In this document: positions 49,460 through 63,992 of the stretch, piece after piece
How positions within the stretch are numbered: position 1 is the stretch's first letter
Layout of the letters: every line of letters starts with the position of its first letter
Source of the DNA: Streptomyces hyaluromycini
GTDB taxonomy: Bacteria > Actinomycetota > Actinomycetes > Streptomycetales > Streptomycetaceae
Assembly (NCBI RefSeq): GCF_002217755.1
Contig: NZ_BCFL01000024.1
Coordinates: 365,752-429,751 of the forward strand
Direction of reading: 5' to 3'
Length of the DNA stretch: 64,000 nt
The notes under the pieces: generated by a model
Database searches by the model: none
The model's input: the letters and a program-made list of their open reading frames with translations, nothing else
Told to the model about the DNA's origin: nothing
Program-made: the position numbers and the translations under genes

Positions 49460-50302
49460 TTATCCGACTTCCGGGTCGCCCTTGGTGTACGTCAGACGCT
49501 CCACCGCACCGGGCTGGAACTGGTCCTCGATCTTCTTGCCGTTGACGTAGAGCTGGATCGCTCCGGCGTCGCCGAGGATCAGGTTGATCTTGGAGCTGTC
49601 CTGGAAGGTCTTGGAGTCGCCCTTCTTCAGGAGCCCGTCGAAGAGCATCCGGCCGTTGTGGTCCTTGGCCGAGATCCAGCTGCGTCCGTTGACCGCGCTG
49701 ACCTGGACGGTGACCTTGTCCTGGGGCGCGGCGGCGATCGCGCTGTCGGAGGGCTCGGGGGTCTTGCCGGGCTTGCTCTCCTTCGGGGTCGGCGAGACCG
49801 GCTTGCTGGTCGTCGGGGCGGGGCCCTCGGCGACCGACTGCTTGGCGTCGTCACCGCCGCCGCCCTTGAGGGCGGTGAAGCCGACGAAACCGATCACGAC
49901 GACGATCGCGGCGACCATGGCCGCCGTCCAGTTCGGACCGCGCCGCTCGGGGCGGATACGTTCCGCCTCGAACAGCGGTGCGGCGGGCGTCGGCGCGGGC
50001 CGCCCACCACCGTGCTCCGCCGCGAACTGCGCGAGCAGCGGCTCCGGGTCGAGGCCGACGGCCTTGGCCAGGGTCCGGATGTGCCCGCGGGCGTAGACGT
50101 CGCCGCCGCAGGGGGCGAAGTCGTCGGCCTCGATGGCGTGCACGATGGCGATACGGACCCGGGTGCTCCCGCTGATGTCGTCGACGGTCAGGCCGGCGGC
50201 GATGCGGGCCTGTTTGAGGGCTCGGCCTACGGAGGGGCGGTTTTCCTCGGACACGTCTGGGAACGGACGCTCGTCTTCAGGGGAGTTGCTGCCGATGGAC
50301 AC
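49460..50302 (-). CDS. RodZ-like helix-turn-helix membrane protein (DUF4115)
   Basis: The 280-residue protein has a cytoplasmic HTH_25 (SVGRALKQARIAAGLTVDDISGSTRVRIAIVHAIEADDF, GDVYARGHIRTLAKAVGLDPEPLLAQF), one membrane helix (AAMVAAIVVVIGFVGFTAL), a Pro/Ser/Thr/Lys linker and a C-terminal DUF4115 domain (VQVSAVNGRSWISAKDHNGRMLFDGLLKKGD). This is the RodZ layout, a cytoskeleton-linked morphogenesis factor. GTG 50302 has AAAGG upstream. It lies between ftsK and rimO, as in other streptomycetes. Confidence 0.9.
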   Translation of the reverse strand: MSIGSNSPEDERPFPDVSEENRPSVGRALKQARIAAGLTVDDISGSTRVRIAIVHAIEADDFAPCGGDVYARGHIRTLAKAVGLDPEPLLAQFAAEHGGGRPAPTPAAPLFEAERIRPERRGPNWTAAMVAAIVVVIGFVGFTALKGGGGDDAKQSVAEGPAPTTSKPVSPTPKESKPGKTPEPSDSAIAAAPQDKVTVQVSAVNGRSWISAKDHNGRMLFDGLLKKGDSKTFQDSSKINLILGDAGAIQLYVNGKKIEDQFQPGAVERLTYTKGDPEVG

Positions 50303-50580
50303 GGGGGCGCCTTTCGAGCGTGTAGCCACCTGTGCTGGAGGTTCAGTCTAGGGGGGGGTACGAAAGGGTGAGGCAACCGGGCGGTACGACTTTGTACGCC
50401 ATCGGTATGGCCGGACATCCCGATGACGGGTCAGGTGTGCGCCCCAGGATGGAGTACACACCTTTCCTCTCGCTCAACTTGACGTGCGTCAAAGGGAAAC
50501 GGTTGCCCGACGATCCCTAACGGGTGGATCACGACAATGACTCCTCCCGGTCTACAGACGCCCGTAGCCCTGAGACAGAC

Positions 50581-53325
50581 CTACCCCTCGGACTCCCCAC
50601 GGATCACAGCAAGCACTCCATCCAGCTCATCAGGTTTCACCAGAACGTCGCGCGCCTTGGACCCCTCGCTCGGCCCGACCACGCCGCGCGACTCCATGAG
50701 GTCCATGAGCCGGCCGGCCTTGGCGAAGCCGACGCGCAGCTTGCGCTGGAGCATGGACGTGGAGCCGAACTGCGTGGAGACGACCAGTTCGGCCGCCTGG
50801 CACAGCAGGTCGAGGTCGTCGCCGATGTCCTCGTCGATCTCCTTCTTCTGCTTGGTGCCCACCACGACGTCGTCCCGGAAGACCGGCGTCATCTGGTCCT
50901 TGCAGTGCTGGACGATCACCGCGACCTCCTCCTCGGTGACGAACGCGCCCTGCATACGGGTCGGCTTGTTCGCCCCCATCGGCAGGAAGAGGCCGTCGCC
51001 CTTGCCGATGAGCTTCTCGGCGCCGGGCTGGTCGAGGATGACGCGGCTGTCGGCGAGCGAGGAGGTGGCGAAGGCGAGCCGGGAGGGCACGTTCGCCTTG
51101 ATGAGACCGGTGACCACGTCGACCGAGGGGCGCTGGGTGGCGAGCACCAGGTGGATGCCGGCCGCGCGCGCGAGCTGCGTGATGCGCACGATCGAGTCCT
51201 CGACGTCGCGCGGGGCGACCATCATCAGGTCCGCGAGCTCGTCGACGATCACCAGCAGGTACGGGTACGCCTGGAGCTCGCGCTCACTGCCCTCGGGCGT
51301 CTTGAGCTTGCCGTCGCGGATGGCCTTGTTGAAGTCGTCGATGTGCCGGTAGCCGAACGCGGCCAGGTCGTCGTAGCGCAGGTCCATCTCGCGTACGACC
51401 CACTGGAGCGCCTCGGCGGCCCGCTTCGGGTTGGTGATGATCGGCGTGATGAGGTGCGGGATGCCCTCGTAGGCGGTCAGCTCGACCCGCTTGGGGTCGA
51501 CCAGGACCATCCGCACGTCCTCCGGGGTCGCCCGCATCATCACCGAGGTGATCAGACAGTTGATGCAGGACGACTTGCCGGAGCCGGTGGCGCCGGCGAC
51601 GAGCATGTGCGGCATCTTCGCCAGCGAGTGCATGACGTAGCCGCCCTCGACGTCCTTGCCGAACGCGACCAGCATCGGGTCGTCGTCCTCGGCGGACTCG
51701 GCGAGCCGCAGCACGTCTCCGAGGTTGACCATCTCGCGGTCGGTGTTGGGGATCTCGATGCCGACCGCGGACTTGCCGGGGATCGGGCTGATGATCCGTA
51801 CGTCCGGGCTGGCGACGGCGTACGCGATGTTCTTGGTGAGCGCGGTGATCCGCTCGACCTTCACGGCCGGGCCGAGCTCGACCTCGTAGCGGGTGACCGT
51901 CGGGCCGCGGGTGAAACCGGTGACGGCCGCGTCGACCTTGAACTCCGAGAAGACGTTGGTGAGCGAGGCGACCACCCGGTCGTTGGCCTCGCTGCGCGCC
52001 TTGCCGGGGCCGCCGCGGGTGAGGAGGTCGAGCGACGGCAGCGAGTAGGTGATGTCGCCGGAGAGCTGGAGCTGCTCGGCGCGCGGGGGCAGGTCGCGGG
52101 GCTCCTCGGGCGCCGGTTTGGTCAGGTCCGCGACGACCGGCTCGACCTTGAGCCGCTCCTGCTTGGGCCGCGCGGCCGGGACGGGACTCGGGCTCGGCAC
52201 CGGCACGGGCGTCGGCGTGGTGTCCTCGCGGTCGCCGACGCTGACGCCCTGGGTGAGGTCGGCGACGAGCGGGGAGGGCGGCATGCCGTGCAGGACGGCG
52301 CCGTCGAGCGCGGCCGCGGCGGCCGCCGCGACGTCCACGGCGTCCATCTGGCGGCCCAGCTCGGGCTGCGGCACGGCGGAACGCCGCGGGCGGCCCCGGC
52401 GCTTGGCGAGTGCCTCCTGCTCGGCGCCGTCGGGGTCGTAGTCCTGGGGGGTGCCGGGGCGCCTGCGGGAGCGCGCGGGCAGCGCCTGGCGCCACTGCTC
52501 GTCGTAGCGCTCGTCGTCCTCGCCGTGCTCCGGGTACTCGTCGGGCTCGGGGTCGTGCAGCAGCCCCAGGCGCACGCCGAGCGCCCGCAGCCGCTGCGGG
52601 ACGGCGTTCACCGGGGTCGCGGTGACGACGAGCAGCCCGAAGATCGTGAGCAGCACCAGCAGGGGTACGGCGAGGACCTCGGTCATGGTGTACGTCAGCG
52701 GGGTCGCCGCCGCCCAGCCGATGAGGCCGCCGGCGTCCCTTATGCCCTGCATGCCGTCGCTGCGCGCGGGCGAGCCGCAGGCGATGTGGACCTGGCCGAG
52801 CACTCCGATGACCAGCGAGGACAGGCCGATCACGATCCGGCCGTTGGCCTCCGTCTGCTCGGGGTGGCGCATGAACCGTACGGCGATCATCGCGAGCAGT
52901 ATCGGCACCAGCAGGTCGAGACGGCCGAAGGCGCCGGTGACGAGGATCTCGACGAGGTCGCCGACCGGACCGCGCAGGTCGGCCCAGGTACCGGCGGCGA
53001 CGATCAGGGCGGTGCCGAGCAGCAGGAGGGCGACGCCGTCCTTGCGGTGCGCGGGGTCCAGGTTCTTGGCTCCCTGTCCTATGCCGCGGAAGACGGCGCC
53101 GACGGCGTGCGCCACACCCAGCCAGAGGGCGCGCACCAGGCGGTAGACGCCCCCGGTGGGGCTGGGCGCCGGCCTGGGTGCCGGCGCGGACTTCTTCGCC
53201 GCGCTCCTCTTGGCGGGCGCCTTCTTGGCCGGGGCCTTCTTCGCGGCGGCCTTCTTCACCGGAGCCTTCGAGGGAGCGGCCTTCTTCGCGGGCTGCTTCT
53301 TGGCTGCCGAGGGACGTGAGGCCAT
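50581..53325 (-). CDS. ftsK: FtsK/SpoIIIE-family DNA translocase
   Basis: This septal DNA pump clears chromosomes from closing sporulation septa. It has 914 residues. An N-terminal Lys/Ala/Pro-rich histone-like tail (residues ~9-52) is followed by four membrane helices (~60-230) and a linker. The motor has Walker A VAGATGSGKSSCINCLITSVMM (about residue 578) and Walker B LLVIVDELADLMM. A C-terminal gamma winged helix (TSMLQRKLRVGFAKAGRLMDLMESRGVVGP) recognises orienting DNA sequences. ATG 53325 (MASRPSAAKKQPAKK) is the start. Confidence 0.95.
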   Translation of the reverse strand: MASRPSAAKKQPAKKAAPSKAPVKKAAAKKAPAKKAPAKRSAAKKSAPAPRPAPSPTGGVYRLVRALWLGVAHAVGAVFRGIGQGAKNLDPAHRKDGVALLLLGTALIVAAGTWADLRGPVGDLVEILVTGAFGRLDLLVPILLAMIAVRFMRHPEQTEANGRIVIGLSSLVIGVLGQVHIACGSPARSDGMQGIRDAGGLIGWAAATPLTYTMTEVLAVPLLVLLTIFGLLVVTATPVNAVPQRLRALGVRLGLLHDPEPDEYPEHGEDDERYDEQWRQALPARSRRRPGTPQDYDPDGAEQEALAKRRGRPRRSAVPQPELGRQMDAVDVAAAAAAALDGAVLHGMPPSPLVADLTQGVSVGDREDTTPTPVPVPSPSPVPAARPKQERLKVEPVVADLTKPAPEEPRDLPPRAEQLQLSGDITYSLPSLDLLTRGGPGKARSEANDRVVASLTNVFSEFKVDAAVTGFTRGPTVTRYEVELGPAVKVERITALTKNIAYAVASPDVRIISPIPGKSAVGIEIPNTDREMVNLGDVLRLAESAEDDDPMLVAFGKDVEGGYVMHSLAKMPHMLVAGATGSGKSSCINCLITSVMMRATPEDVRMVLVDPKRVELTAYEGIPHLITPIITNPKRAAEALQWVVREMDLRYDDLAAFGYRHIDDFNKAIRDGKLKTPEGSERELQAYPYLLVIVDELADLMMVAPRDVEDSIVRITQLARAAGIHLVLATQRPSVDVVTGLIKANVPSRLAFATSSLADSRVILDQPGAEKLIGKGDGLFLPMGANKPTRMQGAFVTEEEVAVIVQHCKDQMTPVFRDDVVVGTKQKKEIDEDIGDDLDLLCQAAELVVSTQFGSTSMLQRKLRVGFAKAGRLMDLMESRGVVGPSEGSKARDVLVKPDELDGVLAVIRGESEG

Positions 53326-53447
53326 GGGTGTGAGGTTACCGGTGGAGACGGCAGGGGACACGTGTGCCCGCTGCTTCACCCGTTCGTGTCGCCTTTGCCG
53401 AGGCACGAAACTGACGCGCGGTCATGGGCAACTGGCCGCCGTCGCGG

Positions 53448-54128
53448 TCAGTTCTGCGACGGCAGCGCTGCCGCGCCGCCGCCCGTGCCCGGTTCGAGGG
53501 CATCGAGCGCCCGGCGCAGACCGGTGAGTTTGCGCTCCAGATGAGCCGCCGTGGCCACCGCGGCCGCGTCCGCGGACTCGTCGTCCAGCTGCTTGGAGAG
53601 CGCCTCGGCCTGCTCCTCGACGGCCGCGAGCCGGGCGGACAGCTCGGCGAGCAGCCCCGCGGACTCCTTGCCGGCGACCGCGCCCTTGCCGCCGCCCTCC
53701 AACTGGAGCCGCAGCAGCGCCGCCTGCTCGCGCAGCTGGCAGTTCTTCATGTACAGCTCGACGAAGACCGAGACCTTGGCGCGCAGCACCCACGGGTCGA
53801 AGGGCTTGGAGATGTAGTCGACCGCGCCCGCGGCGTAGCCCCGGAAGGTGTGGTGCGGGCCGTGGTTGATGGCCGTGAGGAAGATGATCGGGATGTCCCG
53901 GGTCCGTTCCCGCCGCTTGATGTGCGCCGCGGTTTCGAAACCGTCCATGCCCGGCATCTGGACGTCCAGCAGAATGACCGCGAAGTCGTCCGTGAGCAGT
54001 GCCTTGAGCGCTTCCTCCCCGGACGATGCCCGCACCAGTGTCTGATCGAGCGCAGAGAGGATGGCCTCCAGCGCCAGCAGATTCTCCGGCCGGTCATCGA
54101 CCAGGAGGATCTTGGCCTTCTGCACCAT
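53448..54128 (-). CDS. osaB: OsaB, response regulator for osmoadaptation
   Basis: The 226-residue protein has a receiver domain with acidic pocket KILLVDDRPENLL, phospho-acceptor Asp55 in VILLDVQMPGMDGFE and Lys in YISKPFDPWVLRAKV. It has no DNA-binding domain; instead, a coiled-coil C-terminal part (REQAALLRLQLEG, LLAELSARLAAVEEQAEALSKQLDDESAD) suggests protein-protein output. ATG 54128 follows GGAGGG. It is downstream of the hybrid kinase OsaA in the same direction, matching osaAB of S. coelicolor, needed for growth and development at high osmolarity. Confidence 0.92.
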   Translation of the reverse strand: MVQKAKILLVDDRPENLLALEAILSALDQTLVRASSGEEALKALLTDDFAVILLDVQMPGMDGFETAAHIKRRERTRDIPIIFLTAINHGPHHTFRGYAAGAVDYISKPFDPWVLRAKVSVFVELYMKNCQLREQAALLRLQLEGGGKGAVAGKESAGLLAELSARLAAVEEQAEALSKQLDDESADAAAVATAAHLERKLTGLRRALDALEPGTGGGAAALPSQN

Positions 54129-54291
54129 GGCCCGCCCTCCTCGCCCCGGATGTGCACCGGGCGCCGCCCCAGGGGACGACTCCCTTTCGCCGCCCGTCCT
54201 TGTGCCGGTCATGGTAGCCGCACCCCGCCTGTCGCCACACCCTGTCACCGCGATGTCACTGTGCACGTAGCAGAAACGCAGCCGGGGACCA

Positions 54292-54371
54292 GAAGGTTCC
54301 CCCAATCCCGCACTTCTACACGGGTTCCGCCACCGTGAGTCAGCAACTCCCCGTGCACACGGAAGGTTCCC
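54292..54371. repeat. Direct repeats in the osaA-osaB gap
   Basis: GAAGGTTCCC occurs at 54292-54301 and again at 54362-54371, 70 bp apart, within the 274-bp region that probably holds the separate osaB promoter. Confidence 0.5.
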
Positions 54372-54402
54372 GAAACGTTCACATCACACCTGACCGTTCC
54401 GG

Positions 54403-59859
<5,457 letters not shown>

Positions 59860-60173
59860 TGTGTCCCTCCCGCAGGGGTCGACCGTTACTGCTGTGCTCG
59901 GACACCGCCATACTCGGCGTACCGCTTACTTCGGCGTACCAGTTACTGCTGCGTAGTTCTGCCAGATGAGATCCGGCCACACCAGGGGCTGTTGCCCGCC
60001 ATACACGCAATGCACTCAGGCTGACCGGACCTTCATCAGAAGCTTGCCCAGTGTTTCACCCTGGCCGAACCAGGCCATAACAGTTCGGCAGCTTCGCACA
60101 TCGTCCGCACACCCTGGGGGCGTAAACACTGGCGACCGGCATCCGCTCGGACGGCGAAGGTAAGTAACCTTGC
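59860..60173. other. Divergent region between osaA and osaC (314 bp)
   Basis: No gene. It contains two tandem 17-bp repeats at 59914-59947 near osaA. It is relatively AT-richer than its surroundings. I could not identify a convincing sigma-B-type promoter for osaC by eye. Confidence 0.6.
59914..59947. promoter_or_regulatory. Tandem 17-bp repeats upstream of osaA, candidate operator
   Basis: TCGGCGTACCGCTTACT is followed directly by TCGGCGTACCAGTTACT (two mismatches). GTTACTGCTG recurs at 59885 and 59942. They are 55-90 bp upstream of the osaA start, a normal place for a regulator site. Confidence 0.5.
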
Positions 60174-63014
60174 ATGCGGCTGTCCAGCCGCACCGGTCCG
60201 TCCGGCCTGGGCGGTGGCACGAGAACGAGCGGGCATTCGGAGGGGCGGCCGCAGACCATGACCACCGGAGTGATCCCCGGGGGACACAACCCGGAGCCAC
60301 GGCCCACAGGCGAGCGCATGCCGCAGCAGCGGCACCAGCCGACCGGCCAGGGAAGCCCGCATGTCGAGACCCGGTCGAGGAGTTCTGTGATCACCGCGCG
60401 CGCGGCCGCCAGCTTCGAGCCCGTAGGGCGATCGGTCGCGACCGCCCGGTCCTTCGTCCGCGACACCCTCCAGGGCTGGGGCTTCGCGGACGTCGTCGAC
60501 GACGCCGTGGTCCTCACCAGCGAACTGGTGACCAACGCGGTGGTGCACGCCGGCACCCACGCCGACGTGCTGTGCCTGCGCACGGACGACGGAGTGCGCA
60601 TCGAGGTCTCCGACCGCTACCCGGAACGCGAGGTCCCGCTCCAGGGCTCCGCCGTCAACATGGGCAGCCCCGACCGCGAGGGCGGCCGCGGACTCCAGCT
60701 CTGCGCGGCCCTCGCCGCCCGCTGGGGCGTCGAATACACGTCCACGCACAAGAATGTCTGGTTCCAGCTCGACCTCCCCGAGCGCCCGGTGGGCACCCGC
60801 GCCGCCGGACCGTCCCTCCCGGCCGACCTGCTGCCCCTCGCCGACGGCCGGGTCAGGGTCGCGGTCATCCAGATCGACCGCAAGGGCTCCATCTCTGCCT
60901 GGAACGAGGACGCCGAGGAGATCTTCGGCCACACCGCGGGCGAGGTCACCGGCAAGCCCCTCACCGACCTCGCCGCCTGGCCGCACACCCCCGGCACCGG
61001 CACCGGCATCGCCGAGGCCCTCCAGCTCTCCCGCTGGGAGGGCAGCTACGGCATCCGCGGCGCCGACGGCCGGGTGACCTCCGTGTACGCCTCGCACCTG
61101 AGAGTCCGTGACACCGGCGGCGAGCCCTCCACGGTCTGCCTGCTCGTCCGCGACCACGAACGGGCCGTCCTGCAGACCCCGTTGCGCGTCCCCGCCTCCG
61201 ATACCGGCGGCGCCTCCGACGGCCAGAGCAGCGACCCCTTCGAGGTGTTCATCGGCTCCCCGGCCCCGGACGACCTCGACGGCCTCCTCCAGCGCACGGT
61301 CGAGCGCGCCCGGGACATGCTCGACGGCGACTCCGCGTTCCTGCTCCTCGCCACCGACGACGAGACCGAGCTGGAGGTCCGCGCCTCCACCGGGCTCCCG
61401 TCCGCCCGTCAGCGCTTCGCCCGGGTGCCCGTGGAAGCCGGCCCCGGCCGCTACGGCTCGGCCCGTATGCCGGCCGTACACGACGATCTGGCGGCCGTTC
61501 CGGGCGCGGTCCCCCTCCTGGCAGGCACCGGCATGCGATCGGTCGTCACAGTGCCGCTGAAGGTCGAGGGCCGCCTGACCGGCTCCCTGGGCGTCGCGGC
61601 CGAGGCACCGGGCAGATACTCCAACGAGGAGGCGCTGCGCCTCCAGTTCGCCGCCGACCGCATCGCCCTGGCCGTCGAGTCGGCCCGCCTGGGCGAGCTG
61701 GAACGGCTGCGCCGCGGCTCGCTCAGCTTCCTCGTCGAGGCCTCCGACCTGCTCGCCGGCACCCTGGACCGCGACCAGACCCTCGCCCTGATGGCCCAGA
61801 TGACGGTCCCGACCCTCGCCACCTGGTGCGCCGTCTACACCATCGCCGACCAGGCCTCCGAGCCGTATCTGTCGTACGTCCTGCACGAGGACGAGGAACT
61901 CATCGACGGCATCAAGTCGTTGCTCTCCAAGGTGCCCCCGCCGGACCCGGTGCCCACACCCGGCGCCCGCGTCTGGACGGCCCCCGGCGAACACGCCCAC
62001 CAGGCCGCCCTGCGCAGCTCCATGCGCAGCCTCGGGCTGACCGGCGGCCCCACCCGCCAGGTCTCCTCCGGTATCGGCCCGACGCTCGCCACGGCCTCCG
62101 CCGTGGGCGGCGAGACAGTGGTCCTCCCCCTGGTCGCCCGCAACCGCGTCATCGGCATGCTCACCCTCGGCAAGCCCACCGACGAGCACTTCCGCCAGGA
62201 GATCCTGGAACTGGCCGAGGACCTGTCCCGCCGGGCCGCCCTGGCCCTGGACAACGCCCGCCTGTACTCGGAGCGCACGGCCATCAGCCAGGCCCTCCAG
62301 CGCAGCCTCCTGCCTCCGGGCACCCCGCACATCGAGGGCATGGAGGTCGAGGTCATCTACCGCGCGGCCGGCGAGGGCAACGAGGTCGGCGGCGACTTCT
62401 ACGACGTCTTCCCCATCGCCGACAACGCGTACGGCTTCGCCATCGGCGACGTCTGCGGTACGGGCCCCAACGCGGCCGCCGTGACCGGCCTCGCCCGGCA
62501 CGCGCTCCGCCTCCTGGCCCGCGAGGGCCTCAGCGGTCCGGCCGTCCTGAAGCGCCTCAACTCCGCCATCCTGGACGAGGGTGCCCGCAGCCGCTTCCTG
62601 ACCCTCCTGTACGGCGAGATGCGTCCCCAGGAGGACGGCAGCGCGGAGATGAAGGTGGTCTGCGCCGGCCACCCGCTCCCGTTGCGCCTGCGCCAGGACG
62701 GCACCGTGGAGGCGGCCGCCGAGCCACAGCCCCTCCTCGGCGTCATCGAGGACCTGGAGCTGTACGAGCAGACGGTCACCCTCGACCCGGGCGACGTCCT
62801 CCTCTGCGTCACGGACGGCGTGACGGAACGCCGGGAGGGCACGCGCATGCTGGGCGACGACGGCCTCGCGGACGTTCTCACGACCTGCACGGGCCTCACT
62901 GCGGGCGCGGTCGCCGCACGCATCATGCGCGCGGTCGAGCGCTTCGCGTCGGACGCCCCGTCGGACGACATGGCGATCCTCGCGATGCGGGTCCCCGGCC
63001 TCCAGAAGGACTGA
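60174..63014 (+). CDS. osaC: OsaC, multidomain anti-sigma kinase / PP2C phosphatase
   Basis: The product has up to 946 residues. Order: an RsbW-like HATPase (about 80-200; VLTSELVTNAVVHAGTHADVLCL, DREGGRGLQLCAALAARWGV), a PAS domain (about 225-325; IQIDRKGSISAWNEDAEEIFGHTAGEVTGKPL), two GAF domains (about 360-510 and 530-700) and a SpoIIE/RsbU-type PP2C phosphatase (about 715-940; GNEVGGDFYDVFPI, GFAIGDVCGTGPNAAAVTGL, LLCVTDGVTERREG, APSDDMAILAMRV). S. coelicolor OsaC controls sigma-B activity after osmotic stress. ATG 60174 and ATG 60258 are both possible starts. A bidirectional terminator follows at 63037. Confidence 0.93.
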   Translation: MRLSSRTGPSGLGGGTRTSGHSEGRPQTMTTGVIPGGHNPEPRPTGERMPQQRHQPTGQGSPHVETRSRSSVITARAAASFEPVGRSVATARSFVRDTLQGWGFADVVDDAVVLTSELVTNAVVHAGTHADVLCLRTDDGVRIEVSDRYPEREVPLQGSAVNMGSPDREGGRGLQLCAALAARWGVEYTSTHKNVWFQLDLPERPVGTRAAGPSLPADLLPLADGRVRVAVIQIDRKGSISAWNEDAEEIFGHTAGEVTGKPLTDLAAWPHTPGTGTGIAEALQLSRWEGSYGIRGADGRVTSVYASHLRVRDTGGEPSTVCLLVRDHERAVLQTPLRVPASDTGGASDGQSSDPFEVFIGSPAPDDLDGLLQRTVERARDMLDGDSAFLLLATDDETELEVRASTGLPSARQRFARVPVEAGPGRYGSARMPAVHDDLAAVPGAVPLLAGTGMRSVVTVPLKVEGRLTGSLGVAAEAPGRYSNEEALRLQFAADRIALAVESARLGELERLRRGSLSFLVEASDLLAGTLDRDQTLALMAQMTVPTLATWCAVYTIADQASEPYLSYVLHEDEELIDGIKSLLSKVPPPDPVPTPGARVWTAPGEHAHQAALRSSMRSLGLTGGPTRQVSSGIGPTLATASAVGGETVVLPLVARNRVIGMLTLGKPTDEHFRQEILELAEDLSRRAALALDNARLYSERTAISQALQRSLLPPGTPHIEGMEVEVIYRAAGEGNEVGGDFYDVFPIADNAYGFAIGDVCGTGPNAAAVTGLARHALRLLAREGLSGPAVLKRLNSAILDEGARSRFLTLLYGEMRPQEDGSAEMKVVCAGHPLPLRLRQDGTVEAAAEPQPLLGVIEDLELYEQTVTLDPGDVLLCVTDGVTERREGTRMLGDDGLADVLTTCTGLTAGAVAARIMRAVERFASDAPSDDMAILAMRVPGLQKD

Positions 63015-63036
63015 GGGGGCGGGGAAAGAGGGCATG

Positions 63037-63069
63037 AAAAAGGCCCCGCCCTTACGGGCGAGGCCTTTT
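63037..63069. terminator. Bidirectional terminator between osaC and tRNA-Thr
   Basis: AAAAAGGCC-C-CGCCC, loop TTAC, GGGCG-A-GGCCTTTT. There is an A-tract on the left and a T-tract on the right, so it can terminate both osaC and the convergent tRNA transcript. Confidence 0.9.
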
Positions 63070-63072
63070 GAC

Positions 63073-63148
63073 TGGAGCCCCCAAACGGAATCGAACCGTT
63101 GACCTTCTCCTTACCATGGAGACGCTCTGCCGACTGAGCTATGGGGGC
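63073..63148 (-). tRNA. tRNA-Thr (anticodon GGT)
   Basis: On the minus strand it runs from GCCCCCATAGCTCAG to TGGGGGCT with an encoded CCA. The acceptor stem GCCCCCA/TGGGGGC is perfect. The anticodon stem CTCC/GGAG holds the loop ATGGTAA, giving anticodon GGT (reads ACC). T-arm GGTTCGATTCC is standard. No integrase or att duplication is visible nearby. Confidence 0.97.
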
Positions 63149-63224
63149 CTGTTGCCTTTTCGAGGTTTCCCCCGCCGCAACGGAATAGATCATACCCCGA
63201 ACAGGCCCGAGTTCCCAAACTCGT

Positions 63225-63902
63225 TCAGAAGGCGGCCTGAAGCAGTCCGCCGAGGGCATTGCACGCGGACACGATCCGCTGCATCTCGCGCTTCGTCAAC
63301 GAGGCGTCCACGGGCAGCGCCAGCGTCTCGTCCGCGGCCGTCTCCGTCTGCGGCAGCGAGACACAGCGCCGGAATTCCGGCAGTCGGTGCACCGGCGTCT
63401 TCACCGGCACCCGGCAGTCAACTCCCTTGCCCCGCAGGGCCCGAGCGAAAGCGTCCCGGTCGGGCCGGCCGTTCCCCGGCACCCGCACCACGTACTGCTG
63501 GTAGGTGTGCCCGTCACCGCCGTCGGGCGTCCGCACACCGCGCAGCTTCGCATCGAGGTAGGCGGCCCGCTGCCGCCGCTGCGCGATCTCGTCGTACGGG
63601 GCCTCGGACTCCCCCTGCTCCAGCACCAGCAGTCCGTGCCGCTGCCCCAGCTCACGCAACTGCCTGATGCCGGCCCACCGCCCAAACCGGTGTACGACAA
63701 CCACCGCCGCGGAACGGGCGGTTACGGCCGCCTCCACCGCCGTCACGTCGAGGCAGTAGGTCACCGGATCTATGTCGGCGAACACCGGAAGCGCACCGGC
63801 CAGTGTCACGGCCTCGGCGACCTCGACGTTCCCGAAGGCCGGCACGATGACCTCGTCGCCCACTCCGACACCGGCGGCCCTGAGCATTGCAGCAGTACCC
63901 AT
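63225..63902 (-). CDS. DegT/DnrJ-like protein lacking the PLP-lysine region
   Basis: The 225-residue protein is related to sugar aminotransferases of the DegT/DnrJ/EryC1/StrS family. The N-terminal part fits (GDEVIVPAFGNVEVAEAVTLAGALPVFADIDPVTYCLDVTAVEAAV, VVVHRFGRWAG), as does the C-terminal part (QQYVVRVPGNGRPDRDAFARALRGKGVDCRVPVKTPVHRLPEF). The middle ~100 residues, which carry the PLP-binding Lys and the SF..K motif, are absent: the sequence passes from GLLVLEQGESEAPYDE directly to an RRQRAAYLDAKL helix. It cannot be a normal aminotransferase. I recall similar short proteins being widespread in Streptomyces. ATG 63902 matches the first conserved residues. Confidence 0.8.
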   Translation of the reverse strand: MGTAAMLRAAGVGVGDEVIVPAFGNVEVAEAVTLAGALPVFADIDPVTYCLDVTAVEAAVTARSAAVVVVHRFGRWAGIRQLRELGQRHGLLVLEQGESEAPYDEIAQRRQRAAYLDAKLRGVRTPDGGDGHTYQQYVVRVPGNGRPDRDAFARALRGKGVDCRVPVKTPVHRLPEFRRCVSLPQTETAADETLALPVDASLTKREMQRIVSACNALGGLLQAAF

Positions 63903-63950
63903 GCTGGGATGCTCGGCGCGGAACGTGAACGACACGTTACGCAAAACAAA

Positions 63951-63992
63951 AAAGGGTTGGACCCGGAACCGAAGTTCCAGATCCAACCCTTT
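63951..63992 (-). terminator. Strong terminator of a leftward gene beyond the window
   Basis: AAAGGGTTGGA pairs with TCCAACCCTTT (11 bp), with an inner GGAAC-CGAA-GTTCC stem. On the minus strand it is followed by a T-rich tract (TTTTTTGTTTTG), so it ends transcription entering from the right edge. Its inner loop is a stable tetraloop. Confidence 0.85.

Noticed and set aside
59860..60173. Sigma-B-type promoter for osaC
   Set aside because: Expected from knowledge of osaC, but no convincing GGGTA(C/T) -10 with a proper -35 could be found by eye.
63073..63148. tRNA-Thr as an integration site for a mobile element
   Set aside because: No integrase, excisionase or duplicated tRNA 3' end is visible in the flanks within the window.
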